A stretch of 36,363 bases of DNA, taken from positions 1 to 36,363 of the forward strand of contig PHAM01000014.1 of assembly GCA_002841685.1 (NCBI GenBank), given 5' to 3'. The DNA is from Elusimicrobia bacterium HGW-Elusimicrobia-2 (GTDB lineage Bacteria > CG03). The translations under genes were made by a program, and so were the position numbers. The notes under the pieces are model-generated. The model had not been told where the DNA came from, ran no database searches, and worked only from the letters and a program-made list of their open reading frames with translations. Shown here piece by piece: positions 16,922 through 24,854 of the stretch (positions are counted from its first letter, which is position 1; every line of letters starts with the position of its first letter).

Positions 16922-17046
16922 GCAAGCAACTCAGACGGTATCCGGAGCGGGCCATATGAGCGAGGAGTTTTGCCCAGCGCTCCGAGCGAATTGGCAGCGA
17001 AGCGCATACCTGAGCGGCCGTCTACGGATATCTCTGAGGCGCGTGC
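16922..17046. repeat. Dispersed fold-back element, copy 3 (reverse)
   Basis: Reverse complement 'CTCAGAGATATCCGTAGACGGCCGCTCAGGTATGCGCTTCGCTGCCAATTCG...CTCGCTCATATGGCCCGCTCCGGATACCGTCTGAG' aligns to copy 2 along its length. Confidence 0.8.
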
Positions 17047-17075
17047 CTTATGACCAAACTTCGGTAAGCGTTTCT

Positions 17076-18413
17076 TCATTTCGCGCCAGTGGCGGCCAGC
17101 GACCCCAATCCGAAAAGATAGGGCAGATCTTCGTCGTAATAGATCAGATTCAGTCCCACCTGAAAATTAGAGCTTTCCATAGCGTCTGATACACCGGCGT
17201 TTACATAAAGCCAGTTCGTGAACCTGATTTTGGCGCTGACATCAACCCAGGGTATCGTTTCGCCGTTTATCTTTCTGTCAAAACGGTAGGCTTTGGATTC
17301 AAGAGACAGTGATTTGAAAGGCTCAACGGATATCCCCACCCCTCCCGCGGATTTTATGAGGCCGCCGAAAATCGTCACAGGCCCGAAAACTCTGCCAAGA
17401 TAAACGTCGGCGGACACGATTTTCTCACCGGTGCTTTCAGAAACATCATATGATGAACCGACCTTCTCCTGTATATTGGACACTCCGAGATAATAAAATT
17501 TGTTCGCCCGGGGCACGATTTTCACGCCCAGGTCGCTGCGGTATTTATTGTCTCCCGTGTTATGCCGGAGTTGATAATTCCAGTAGGTTTTGAAATCCGT
17601 TATTCTGCCAAGGGCTTTCTCGGCGGAACTCGCGGATTTCTTCAGGCTGGACACGGTTTGCCTCACGTCGCCGGCGACTTCCTCATCCGATACCAGAGCG
17701 TCAAAGGCGCCCTCGGAATCATTGAGCTTCACCATGAGTTTGTCTATGCCTTCAAAAGCATCTGTCGCCGAATCAACAAGATCCGGGAATTTCTCAAGAG
17801 CCTCCCTCATGTCCTTGCCTTTGCCGTCAAGGCTGTCGGTGAATTTCCTTATGTTCTTAACGGATTTCTTTATATCCTGAACGATGTCCTTGATATCATT
17901 CTCGTCTTCTATCCCCACATCTATTTTACGCGTAATGTTTCTCACATTATTCAGTATATCCCTGAGAGTTTTGCCGACAGGGTCATCGCCTTCTTCGGGG
18001 TTGAGCGATTCCAGCAGTTCCTCTATGCTGACCGATGAGATCCCTTTGATTGTTTCGCCTGATTTGATGCGGGGAGCAGCCGGGTCGCCGGCGCTCGACT
18101 GAAGATATTTGGTTCCTATAACACCGGTGGAGACGACTCTCACCTCGCAGCCGTGACGCACGGGATATTTGCTGTCTATGCGCACCGTGACTTTCGCCTT
18201 GCCTTCTTCGGTTATCTCAAAATCAACGACTCTGCCGACCTGAACACCGGCTATCCGCACCGGAGAATCGTCGCTAAGGCCGGAAATATCGTTAAAAATT
18301 ATGTAAAAAGTGTAGCCCGGCCGCAGCTGCACTTTTCCGAGCACTATGATGACCGCGGCTGTTACAGCCATCCCGACGGCGACAAACATCCCGACTCTCA
18401 CGCTATTTTTCAT
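17076..18413 (-). CDS. MCE/MlaD family protein with long C-terminal beta-rich domain
   Basis: N-terminal TM plus MCE domain 'YTFYIIFNDISGLSDDSPVRIAGVQVGRVVDFEI', helical middle, C-terminal alternating strands. Confidence 0.88.
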   Translation of the reverse strand: MKNSVRVGMFVAVGMAVTAAVIIVLGKVQLRPGYTFYIIFNDISGLSDDSPVRIAGVQVGRVVDFEITEEGKAKVTVRIDSKYPVRHGCEVRVVSTGVIGTKYLQSSAGDPAAPRIKSGETIKGISSVSIEELLESLNPEEGDDPVGKTLRDILNNVRNITRKIDVGIEDENDIKDIVQDIKKSVKNIRKFTDSLDGKGKDMREALEKFPDLVDSATDAFEGIDKLMVKLNDSEGAFDALVSDEEVAGDVRQTVSSLKKSASSAEKALGRITDFKTYWNYQLRHNTGDNKYRSDLGVKIVPRANKFYYLGVSNIQEKVGSSYDVSESTGEKIVSADVYLGRVFGPVTIFGGLIKSAGGVGISVEPFKSLSLESKAYRFDRKINGETIPWVDVSAKIRFTNWLYVNAGVSDAMESSNFQVGLNLIYYDEDLPYLFGLGSLAATGAK

Positions 18414-18428
18414 ATAATCCCCCGCTTA

Positions 18429-19163
18429 TCATGCTATATCCCCCGCGTTGATAAAGTTCCGCAGGCTTTCCAGCTTCGTGTTTTTAATTTCGTCAACCGT
18501 GCCTATTTCCTGTATCAAACCGTCATGAAGAAAAGCTATTCTGTGGGACACCTTAAAGGCCGAATGCATGTCATGTGTGACCACCACGGAGCTTATCTTC
18601 GTTTGCTTATTCAAATCCAGTATTAAATCGTTTATTGATTCGGCCAGAAGCGGGTCAAGGCCTGTCGTGGGTTCGTCATACAAAAGATATTTCGGCGAAG
18701 TGGCGAGAGCCCGCGCCAGCGCGACTCTTTTTTTCATGCCCCCCGAAAGAGACGAAACGCTCAAAAGTTCGTTCCCCTGCATGCTCACCATAGCGAGCAC
18801 CTCGGTAACCCTTCTTTTTATGGCTATTTCGTTCATTGATGTCAGATGCCTTAATCCAAAGGCCACATTCTCATAAACATTCAAACTGTCAAAAAGCGCG
18901 GAGCTCTGAAAAAGCATTCCGAATTTTGACTGGATTTTAAGAAGTTCCGCTTCATTCAACTTTGAAATATCCACACCATCTATGACTATGCTTCCCCCAT
19001 CCGGCTTGAAAATTCCCAGCACATGTTTGAAGAGAACCGATTTGCCCTGGCCCGAGCCGCCGATCACCGTCAGCACCTCACCGTCGTGAATATCCAGGTT
19101 CAGGCCTTTCAGCACCTCTTTTCCGTTGAAGCTCTTTTTCAGACCCCTTATTTCTATGCCCAT
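18429..19163 (-). CDS. ABC transporter ATP-binding protein (MlaF-like)
   Basis: Walker A 'GGSGQGKSVLFKH', signature 'SLSGGMKKRVALARAL', 'YDEPTTGLDPLLAESI'. Confidence 0.93.
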   Translation of the reverse strand: MGIEIRGLKKSFNGKEVLKGLNLDIHDGEVLTVIGGSGQGKSVLFKHVLGIFKPDGGSIVIDGVDISKLNEAELLKIQSKFGMLFQSSALFDSLNVYENVAFGLRHLTSMNEIAIKRRVTEVLAMVSMQGNELLSVSSLSGGMKKRVALARALATSPKYLLYDEPTTGLDPLLAESINDLILDLNKQTKISSVVVTHDMHSAFKVSHRIAFLHDGLIQEIGTVDEIKNTKLESLRNFINAGDIA

Positions 19164-19927
19164 CAGCCTATTCCCATGCTTATGAGCAGCGACGACATAA
19201 AAAAATCAGTTGTCAGTATCAGCACCATCGCCGTGACAACAGCCCTTGTCGTGGCTTTGCCCACACCTTCCGCGCCGCCTTCCGTGACCAGGCCGTTATA
19301 ACATGAGATCCACGCTATGATCAGGGCGAAAACAAGCGTTTTCAGCAATCCGTGAAAAAGATCCGACAAGCCCATCTGTTTTATTTCTTCCCAGTATTTT
19401 GAAAAAGGAATGCTGAGTTTGTACAAGCCCACGATAAGGCCGCCGAAAATGCCGGCGCAGTTTGAGAAAACGACAAGGAAAGGAAGCACGGCCATAAAAG
19501 CTATGAAGCGCGGCACGCAGATATATTCCACGGGTTCCGTTCCGAGGGTATAGAGAGCGTCTATCTGTTCGGTCACCTTCATGGTGCCGATTTCGGCCGT
19601 CATAGCCGCTCCGGCGCGGCCGGTCACGACAATTGATGTCAGCACAGGGCCGAGTTCCAGAACCATGGAATACCCCACCGCCAGACCCACATAAAGGGGC
19701 TCATTAAAAACGGAACGGAAGGTCTCACCCGTCTGGAGCGCCAGCACCATTCCCGTAAAAAATCCGCACAGAATAGCCAGAAACACGGAATTGACGCCTA
19801 TAAAAAGCATCTGATCAATTGTATTTTTCCAGTTAATATGACCGCGGATAATAGCATGAAGAGTTTTATAAAAAAGCTCAGTGGCGTCCCCTATCTCACC
19901 GAAGGTTTTCTCCAGATATTTGTTCAT
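19163..19927 (-). CDS. MlaE-like ABC transporter permease (start trimmed to MNKYLEK)
   Basis: 'VVTGRAGAAMTAEIGTMKVTEQIDALYTLGTEPVEYICVPRF', 'CYNGLVTEGGAEGVGKATTRAVV'; TAATG overlap with alr. Confidence 0.93.
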   Translation of the reverse strand: MNKYLEKTFGEIGDATELFYKTLHAIIRGHINWKNTIDQMLFIGVNSVFLAILCGFFTGMVLALQTGETFRSVFNEPLYVGLAVGYSMVLELGPVLTSIVVTGRAGAAMTAEIGTMKVTEQIDALYTLGTEPVEYICVPRFIAFMAVLPFLVVFSNCAGIFGGLIVGLYKLSIPFSKYWEEIKQMGLSDLFHGLLKTLVFALIIAWISCYNGLVTEGGAEGVGKATTRAVVTAMVLILTTDFFMSSLLISMGIG

Positions 19928-21012
19928 TATAAGTTCGTATACACGCGCGGCACACGGGATGAGATGCCGCAGCATATCTCATAATTGATGGTGCCCGCCG
20001 TATCCGCTATTTGCGAGGCGCTGATCTCTTCTTTGCCCTGACCGCCCATGAACACAGCCTCATCGCCGATGCCCACTGAAGGCAGATCCGTGACATCTAT
20101 CATCGTCATATCCATGCAGACGCGTCCGGCTATCGGGAAGCGCCTTCCTCGGATCAGCACCTCGCCGCCTTTGGAAAGTTCGCGCCTGATGCCGTCGGCG
20201 TAACCGGCGGGGAGCGTCGCGATAAAGGAATCTCTGTCAGCCTTCCAGTCACCGCCGTAGGATACCCTTTCTCGTCGCTTTATCTTCCTTATGTAAACGA
20301 TCCTGCTCAAAAAACTCATAACAGGCAAAACACCGATGTAAGAACGAAAAGGTTTGAGACCGTAAAGCCCCAGTCCCGGCCTGAAATGGGTGAAGGTGTC
20401 GCGCATGAAAGTCTGGGCCGCGGTGTTGGACGCGTGCAGTATCTTCGGAGAAATGCCGGACGCCTTGAGTTTTTTTATCAGCTTCCTGAAATTTTCCGCC
20501 TGAGTCAGAGTCAACTTCCTGTCCGTGTCAGCGCAGGAAAAATGCGTGTATATGCCCTCGATTTTCAAATTCTTCATTTTGGAGAGTTTGACAATATTGT
20601 CATAAGCTCCCCTGTATCCGAAACCTATTCTGTTCATTCCCGTATCCACTTTGATGTGCGAAGGATAAGGGGAACGCGCCATCTGCGCGAGGGCCCTGCC
20701 AGAATCAAGGGAAGCTATTGTCGGCGTGAGGCGGTATTTTATCACTTCTTTGAAATTGGCGAAAGGATAAATGCTGCCGCCTATGAGAATAGAGCCTTTT
20801 ATACCCGCTTTTCTCAGCTCGATACCCTCTTCAATAAGCGCGACGGCGAATATTTTCACGCCCTCCGCCTCAAGGGCCCGTGATACCTCGACGGCGCCGT
20901 GGCCGTAAGCTCCGGCTTTCACCACCGCTATCACCGGTTTTTTACGGGAAATGCGGCGGTAATTTGTTTTGAGCCTATCCAGATCTATTCTGCAGTAAGT
21001 GGGCCTAATCAT
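19927..21012 (-). CDS. alr: Alanine racemase
   Basis: 'AVVKAGAYGHGAVEVSRAL', 'HIKVDTGMNRIGF', 'GYADGIRRELSKGG', 'GRVCMDMTMIDVTDL'. Confidence 0.95.
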   Translation of the reverse strand: MIRPTYCRIDLDRLKTNYRRISRKKPVIAVVKAGAYGHGAVEVSRALEAEGVKIFAVALIEEGIELRKAGIKGSILIGGSIYPFANFKEVIKYRLTPTIASLDSGRALAQMARSPYPSHIKVDTGMNRIGFGYRGAYDNIVKLSKMKNLKIEGIYTHFSCADTDRKLTLTQAENFRKLIKKLKASGISPKILHASNTAAQTFMRDTFTHFRPGLGLYGLKPFRSYIGVLPVMSFLSRIVYIRKIKRRERVSYGGDWKADRDSFIATLPAGYADGIRRELSKGGEVLIRGRRFPIAGRVCMDMTMIDVTDLPSVGIGDEAVFMGGQGKEEISASQIADTAGTINYEICCGISSRVPRVYTNL

Positions 21013-22439
21013 ACACCGGTCGTGTCTTCGCCAATCGGCCTTTCCAGTTCGGTGAACAGAGAAAATTTCTGCATGAATTTCAGCTCTATCGTGCCGGTGG
21101 AGCCGTTTCTCTGTTTTCCTATTATCACTTCCATCACAGGGTTGGGAACATTCTCGTCGAAATCATCCTGCCTGTGAAGGAAGAGCACAAGATCGGCGTC
21201 CTGCTCAATGGCTCCGGAATCCCGCAGATCCGACAGCCTCGGACGGCTACCCTTGCCTGTGCGCTTTGTGACTTCCCTGGAAAGCTGCGAAAGGGCGATG
21301 ATGGGAACACCGAGCTCTTTCGCCATTATTTTTAAGTCCCTTGATATTTTGGATATTTCGAACTGTCTGCCCTGCCTGCTGTATCTGTCATCCGCCGACA
21401 TGAGCTGGAGGTAATCTATGATTATCAGAGCCAGCCTTCTTTCCGAAGCGAGTTTCCGCGCGCGGGTTTTCATCTCGAGCACCGACGGAGAAGATGCGGA
21501 ATCTATAAAAACCGGATAATTCATGAGTTTGTTGACGGTGGTGTTTATCTTGTCTTCCATCTGGCTGGTGATGCACTGGTCAAGGGTCTCGTACCTGAGG
21601 CTGTTGCCTGAAATATGGGCTTCGGCGGCGAGGATACGCCTGAAGATCTCGGATGAAGTCATCTCCAGGGAGAAAACGCACACGGCCGGGGCTTTGCTGT
21701 CTTTGTGTTTTTTGACGAGCTGCGCGGCCACATTCATGCAGATATTGATCCCCAGAGTGGTCTTGCCGACGCTCGGACGGGCGGCGATGATTATAAGCTG
21801 CCCCGGAGCCATGCCGAAGGTTTTGGTATCCAGCCGTTTGTAACCGAATTTCACTATATCGCTCTGCTGGGCGTCGCCGATACCGCGTATAAAATCCTTG
21901 CCGAGGCCGCTGAGAGTGTCAAAGTCCCTGGCGCTGGTCAGGTCCGATGTCACCTGCATTATGCTCTGCGCGGAACTGTCCATGACCTCCTTGGCGGGCC
22001 GGGCGTCCTTAAAGCACATGTTGATTATGTCGGTACCGGACTGAATGAGCCTTCTGAGCATATACTTGTCTTTCACTATCCTCGCGTAATCGGCGGCGTG
22101 CGCGGACACCTCAACAGTTTCAACCAGATATGAAAGATATTCAATTCCGCCGATCTTCTCAAGCTCATGCTTGCTGTCAAGAGCTGATTGAAGCGTTATC
22201 AGGTCAAGCGGTATGGAATTGGATAGCAGTTCTATGAGAGACTCATATATTATGCGGTGCCTGTCGTCGTAAAACACATCGCCTTTGAAACCTATGACGG
22301 CGCTGACGGTGTGGATGATATCCTTGTCCATCAGCAGCGCCCCGAGAACGGCTCTTTCCGCCTCTATGTCATGGGGGGGGACGTTGAACTCCGCGGAACC
22401 GGCTATGTCCTTTAAATCCGTCTTTTTTTTCGCTGCCAT
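21009..22439 (-). CDS. dnaB: Replicative DNA helicase
   Basis: 'PPHDIEAERAVLGALLMD', 'IIIAARPSVGKTTLGINICMNVA', 'IIIDYLQLM', 'LSDLRDSGAIEQDADLVLFLHR'; no intein. Confidence 0.97.
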   Translation of the reverse strand: MAAKKKTDLKDIAGSAEFNVPPHDIEAERAVLGALLMDKDIIHTVSAVIGFKGDVFYDDRHRIIYESLIELLSNSIPLDLITLQSALDSKHELEKIGGIEYLSYLVETVEVSAHAADYARIVKDKYMLRRLIQSGTDIINMCFKDARPAKEVMDSSAQSIMQVTSDLTSARDFDTLSGLGKDFIRGIGDAQQSDIVKFGYKRLDTKTFGMAPGQLIIIAARPSVGKTTLGINICMNVAAQLVKKHKDSKAPAVCVFSLEMTSSEIFRRILAAEAHISGNSLRYETLDQCITSQMEDKINTTVNKLMNYPVFIDSASSPSVLEMKTRARKLASERRLALIIIDYLQLMSADDRYSRQGRQFEISKISRDLKIMAKELGVPIIALSQLSREVTKRTGKGSRPRLSDLRDSGAIEQDADLVLFLHRQDDFDENVPNPVMEVIIGKQRNGSTGTIELKFMQKFSLFTELERPIGEDTTGV

Positions 22440-22889
22440 TTATTCGGCCGCCGTCACCCAGACTTTGACGGAAGCGCTCACCTCCGGATGAAGCCTGATC
22501 TCCACATCATAAATACCTATTTCTTTTATGGGCTCTTTGATGATCACCGATTTCCTGTCAACATTTATTTTTTTCACGGCGAGAGCTTCGGTTATCTCGG
22601 AAACCCCCAGGGAACCGAAAAGTTTTTTCTCTTCGTGCACATTCTTCGCTATATTGATCTCGGTTTTGGATATCGCTGAGGCTATTTCTTTCGCTTTCTG
22701 AAGGAGCTTTCCCTTTTCGGCGATATAACGCGTTTTCATTTTTTCAACCTGCTGCTCGGAATGCTTCGTCGCTTTCAGAGCGAAATTCCCCGGCAGAAGA
22801 TAATTTCTCGCGTAACCGTCGGAAACGGTTTTGATCTCGCCTATGTCTCCCAGATTCTCAACATTTTTTGTAAGTATGACTTTCATCAT
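22440..22889 (-). CDS. rplI: 50S ribosomal protein L9
   Basis: 'MMKVILTKNVENLGDIGEIKTVSDGYARNYLLPGNFALKAT'. Confidence 0.97.
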   Translation of the reverse strand: MMKVILTKNVENLGDIGEIKTVSDGYARNYLLPGNFALKATKHSEQQVEKMKTRYIAEKGKLLQKAKEIASAISKTEINIAKNVHEEKKLFGSLGVSEITEALAVKKINVDRKSVIIKEPIKEIGIYDVEIRLHPEVSASVKVWVTAAE

Positions 22890-23755
22890 ATCCTCCCTTT
22901 CTTATTGAATTTGATCCATCTTCCCATCACGCCTATGGCCGAGGCCGCCGGCCATATAAAAACAAAAGCAGCTGTCATAACGGCGCTCAGAAACCGTCCC
23001 GCGCCCAGGCGCATCAGCATTGACCATATTATCCCGCAGCCTGAGACAAAAAACAAAAATGCCGACACTGTCAGAAGATTTTCCGACAAATAAGCGGCAA
23101 AAAAATATTTTCCGGCCGCGGACAAAGCCAAAGCCAGAGCCAGCGCGTAAACCGACACGGGTATAGCTTTTGACGCCCTGCCGAAGGATGTTCTTTTCCC
23201 CGTCATAAAACCTATAAACATAAGGTTCAAAAAATAACCGGCAGTTAGCATAATGAGCGCCATTGCGGGAACAATCCTGAAAGCTTTTTCCGCCAGCTCC
23301 GAGGCCTGCGCCCCCGCCATCACTTTCGCGTTCCCTGCGAGGGAAAACAAAAATATTTTGCTTATGGCGCGGAATATCCGGGCCGTGTCAAGGAAGGAAA
23401 AGAACCATCCTCCCGCCACAAGCAGAGCAAGCGCGGCAAAAAAACCCGCGAAAAGTTTTCTGAAATAATCCTCAGGCCTTTTGAGCAGGCCCGCCGCGAT
23501 ACAGCCTGATGCGGCACAGGCAAAAATCAGCCCGCCCGCGGGATTCGCTGTTGCCGCCACGACGGCGATAGCGAGAGCGAGAAGCAGAAAAAAATCAGCT
23601 CTTCTGCCCTGAGCTTTGAGCGTCCCCAGCGGAACCGCCGCCGGAAAATAAAAAACGCTCATGAGCCCCCCCGCCGCAAGCAGAGCCAGCGACATAAACG
23701 CCGCCGGACGCCGGGGCGATCCTCCCTGCGCCGATTGGGGGGAAACTGTCCCCAT
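22886..23755 (-). CDS. DUF2232-like polytopic membrane protein; start uncertain
   Basis: Multiple TM helices; position between rpsR and rplI typical of DUF2232 proteins. The annotated ATG lies in a GGGGAC palindrome; an internal Met (MSLALL, near 23695) is an alternative. Confidence 0.7.
   Translation of the reverse strand: MGTVSPQSAQGGSPRRPAAFMSLALLAAGGLMSVFYFPAAVPLGTLKAQGRRADFFLLLALAIAVVAATANPAGGLIFACAASGCIAAGLLKRPEDYFRKLFAGFFAALALLVAGGWFFSFLDTARIFRAISKIFLFSLAGNAKVMAGAQASELAEKAFRIVPAMALIMLTAGYFLNLMFIGFMTGKRTSFGRASKAIPVSVYALALALALSAAGKYFFAAYLSENLLTVSAFLFFVSGCGIIWSMLMRLGAGRFLSAVMTAAFVFIWPAASAIGVMGRWIKFNKKGRI
23734..23755. repeat. Degenerate GGGGAC...GTCCCC palindrome
   Basis: ATTGGGGGGAAACTGTCCCCAT. 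Confidence 0.5.
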
Positions 23756-23756
23756 A

Positions 23757-23999
23757 TCAGACCGTGTAAGGCAGCAGCGCTATCTGACGGGCTCTTTTGA
23801 TCGCCGTGGTCAGCTCTCTCTGATGCCGCGCGCAGGTGCCGGTGATAACGGAAGGCAGTATGCGAGCGCTGTCACCCACAAAGTTCTGCAGGATACGCAC
23901 ATTTTTGTAATCTATCGCTATTCTTGTTTTACAAAATCTGCATTTTCTTTTCGGCCTTACCGTTTTTGAAAATCTTTTTTTAAATGTTTTTTTTTTCAT
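23757..23999 (-). CDS. rpsR: 30S ribosomal protein S18
   Basis: '[65 protein letters not shown]'. Confidence 0.97.
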   Translation of the reverse strand: MKKKTFKKRFSKTVRPKRKCRFCKTRIAIDYKNVRILQNFVGDSARILPSVITGTCARHQRELTTAIKRARQIALLPYTV

Positions 24000-24018
24000 T
24001 TTTTTCTCCTGTTATTAC

Positions 24019-24450
24019 CTAAAAAGGCACCTCGTCTTCCGACGGGCCGCCCGGGGGCTCATCCTGTATGTTCACCGGTTCAGAATCCGCGGAGGATTCG
24101 CCGCCGGCGCGCCTGGGGCCGCTGGACAGAAACTGCACGGACTGCGCCACCACTTCAAGCTTGGATCGTTTTTCTCCCTGAGGGCTCTCCCAACTGCTGC
24201 TGACAAGCCTTCCCTCTACGAAAACGGGACTCCCTTTCTGCAGATACTGCTTGCAATTCTCGGCCGCTCTGCCCCAAACGGACACGGGAACAAAAGACAC
24301 CTGCTTCTTCTGTTCTCCTGAAACCTTGTCTCGCCAAACCCTGTTACAGGCGACAGTAAAGTGAACCACCATAGCGTCGGTTTTCGTAAAACGTTCCTCG
24401 GGATCCTTCGTGAGATTACCCATGATCATCACTTTGTTGAAATTAGCCAT
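24019..24450 (-). CDS. ssb: Single-stranded DNA-binding protein
   Basis: 'MANFNKVMIMGNLTKDPEERFT...VWGRAAENCKQYLQKGSPVFVEGRL'; acidic tail ending PSEDEVPF. Confidence 0.96.
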   Translation of the reverse strand: MANFNKVMIMGNLTKDPEERFTKTDAMVVHFTVACNRVWRDKVSGEQKKQVSFVPVSVWGRAAENCKQYLQKGSPVFVEGRLVSSSWESPQGEKRSKLEVVAQSVQFLSSGPRRAGGESSADSEPVNIQDEPPGGPSEDEVPF

Positions 24451-24476
24451 TTTCTACCTCCCGCGTTAAACGCCGT

Positions 24477-24764
24477 TCAATCGTCAAGCCTCAGTGTCAG
24501 GAACTTTAGCACCTGCTCGCTGCGTCTGTAAAACAGCGAGAGCTTGTTGGGGACGTCCGACACCAGCGAGGAAAACTTCACATAATAGTAAAAGCCCTCT
24601 TTGTTCTTTTTGATCTCGTAAGCAAGAGTTTTCCTACCCCAGTTCTGTTCCGACAGCACCGCCGTCTTCTTCTCTGACAGGATGCCCTTCACCTCTTTGA
24701 GGATCTCATCCTGCTGCTCCTGAGTAGCGTCAGGATGCACAATAAAAATTGTCTCGTAATTCAC
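24477..24764 (-). CDS. rpsF: 30S ribosomal protein S6
   Basis: 'MNYETIFIVHPDATQEQQDEIL...NWGRKTLAYEIKKNKEGFYYYVKF'. Confidence 0.96.
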   Translation of the reverse strand: MNYETIFIVHPDATQEQQDEILKEVKGILSEKKTAVLSEQNWGRKTLAYEIKKNKEGFYYYVKFSSLVSDVPNKLSLFYRRSEQVLKFLTLRLDD

Positions 24765-24787
24765 GAAACCTCCTTTTTGGCCTTAAG

Positions 24788-24803
24788 TCCGCCGCGAAGC
24801 GGA
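24788..24803 (-). promoter_or_regulatory. Small CCG-containing hairpin in the rpsF 5' leader (possible S6:S18 leader)
   Basis: TCCGC-loop-GCGGA stem upstream of the rpsF Shine-Dalgarno; full motif not verified. Confidence 0.35.
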
Positions 24804-24854
24804 AAAGAAAGCTCTCTGCACAAAATATCGTTGAGTCTTTTTATATAATATCCC

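Noticed and set aside
21523-22133. Plus-strand ORFs inside dnaB
   Set aside because: Antisense shadow of the conserved DnaB reading frame.
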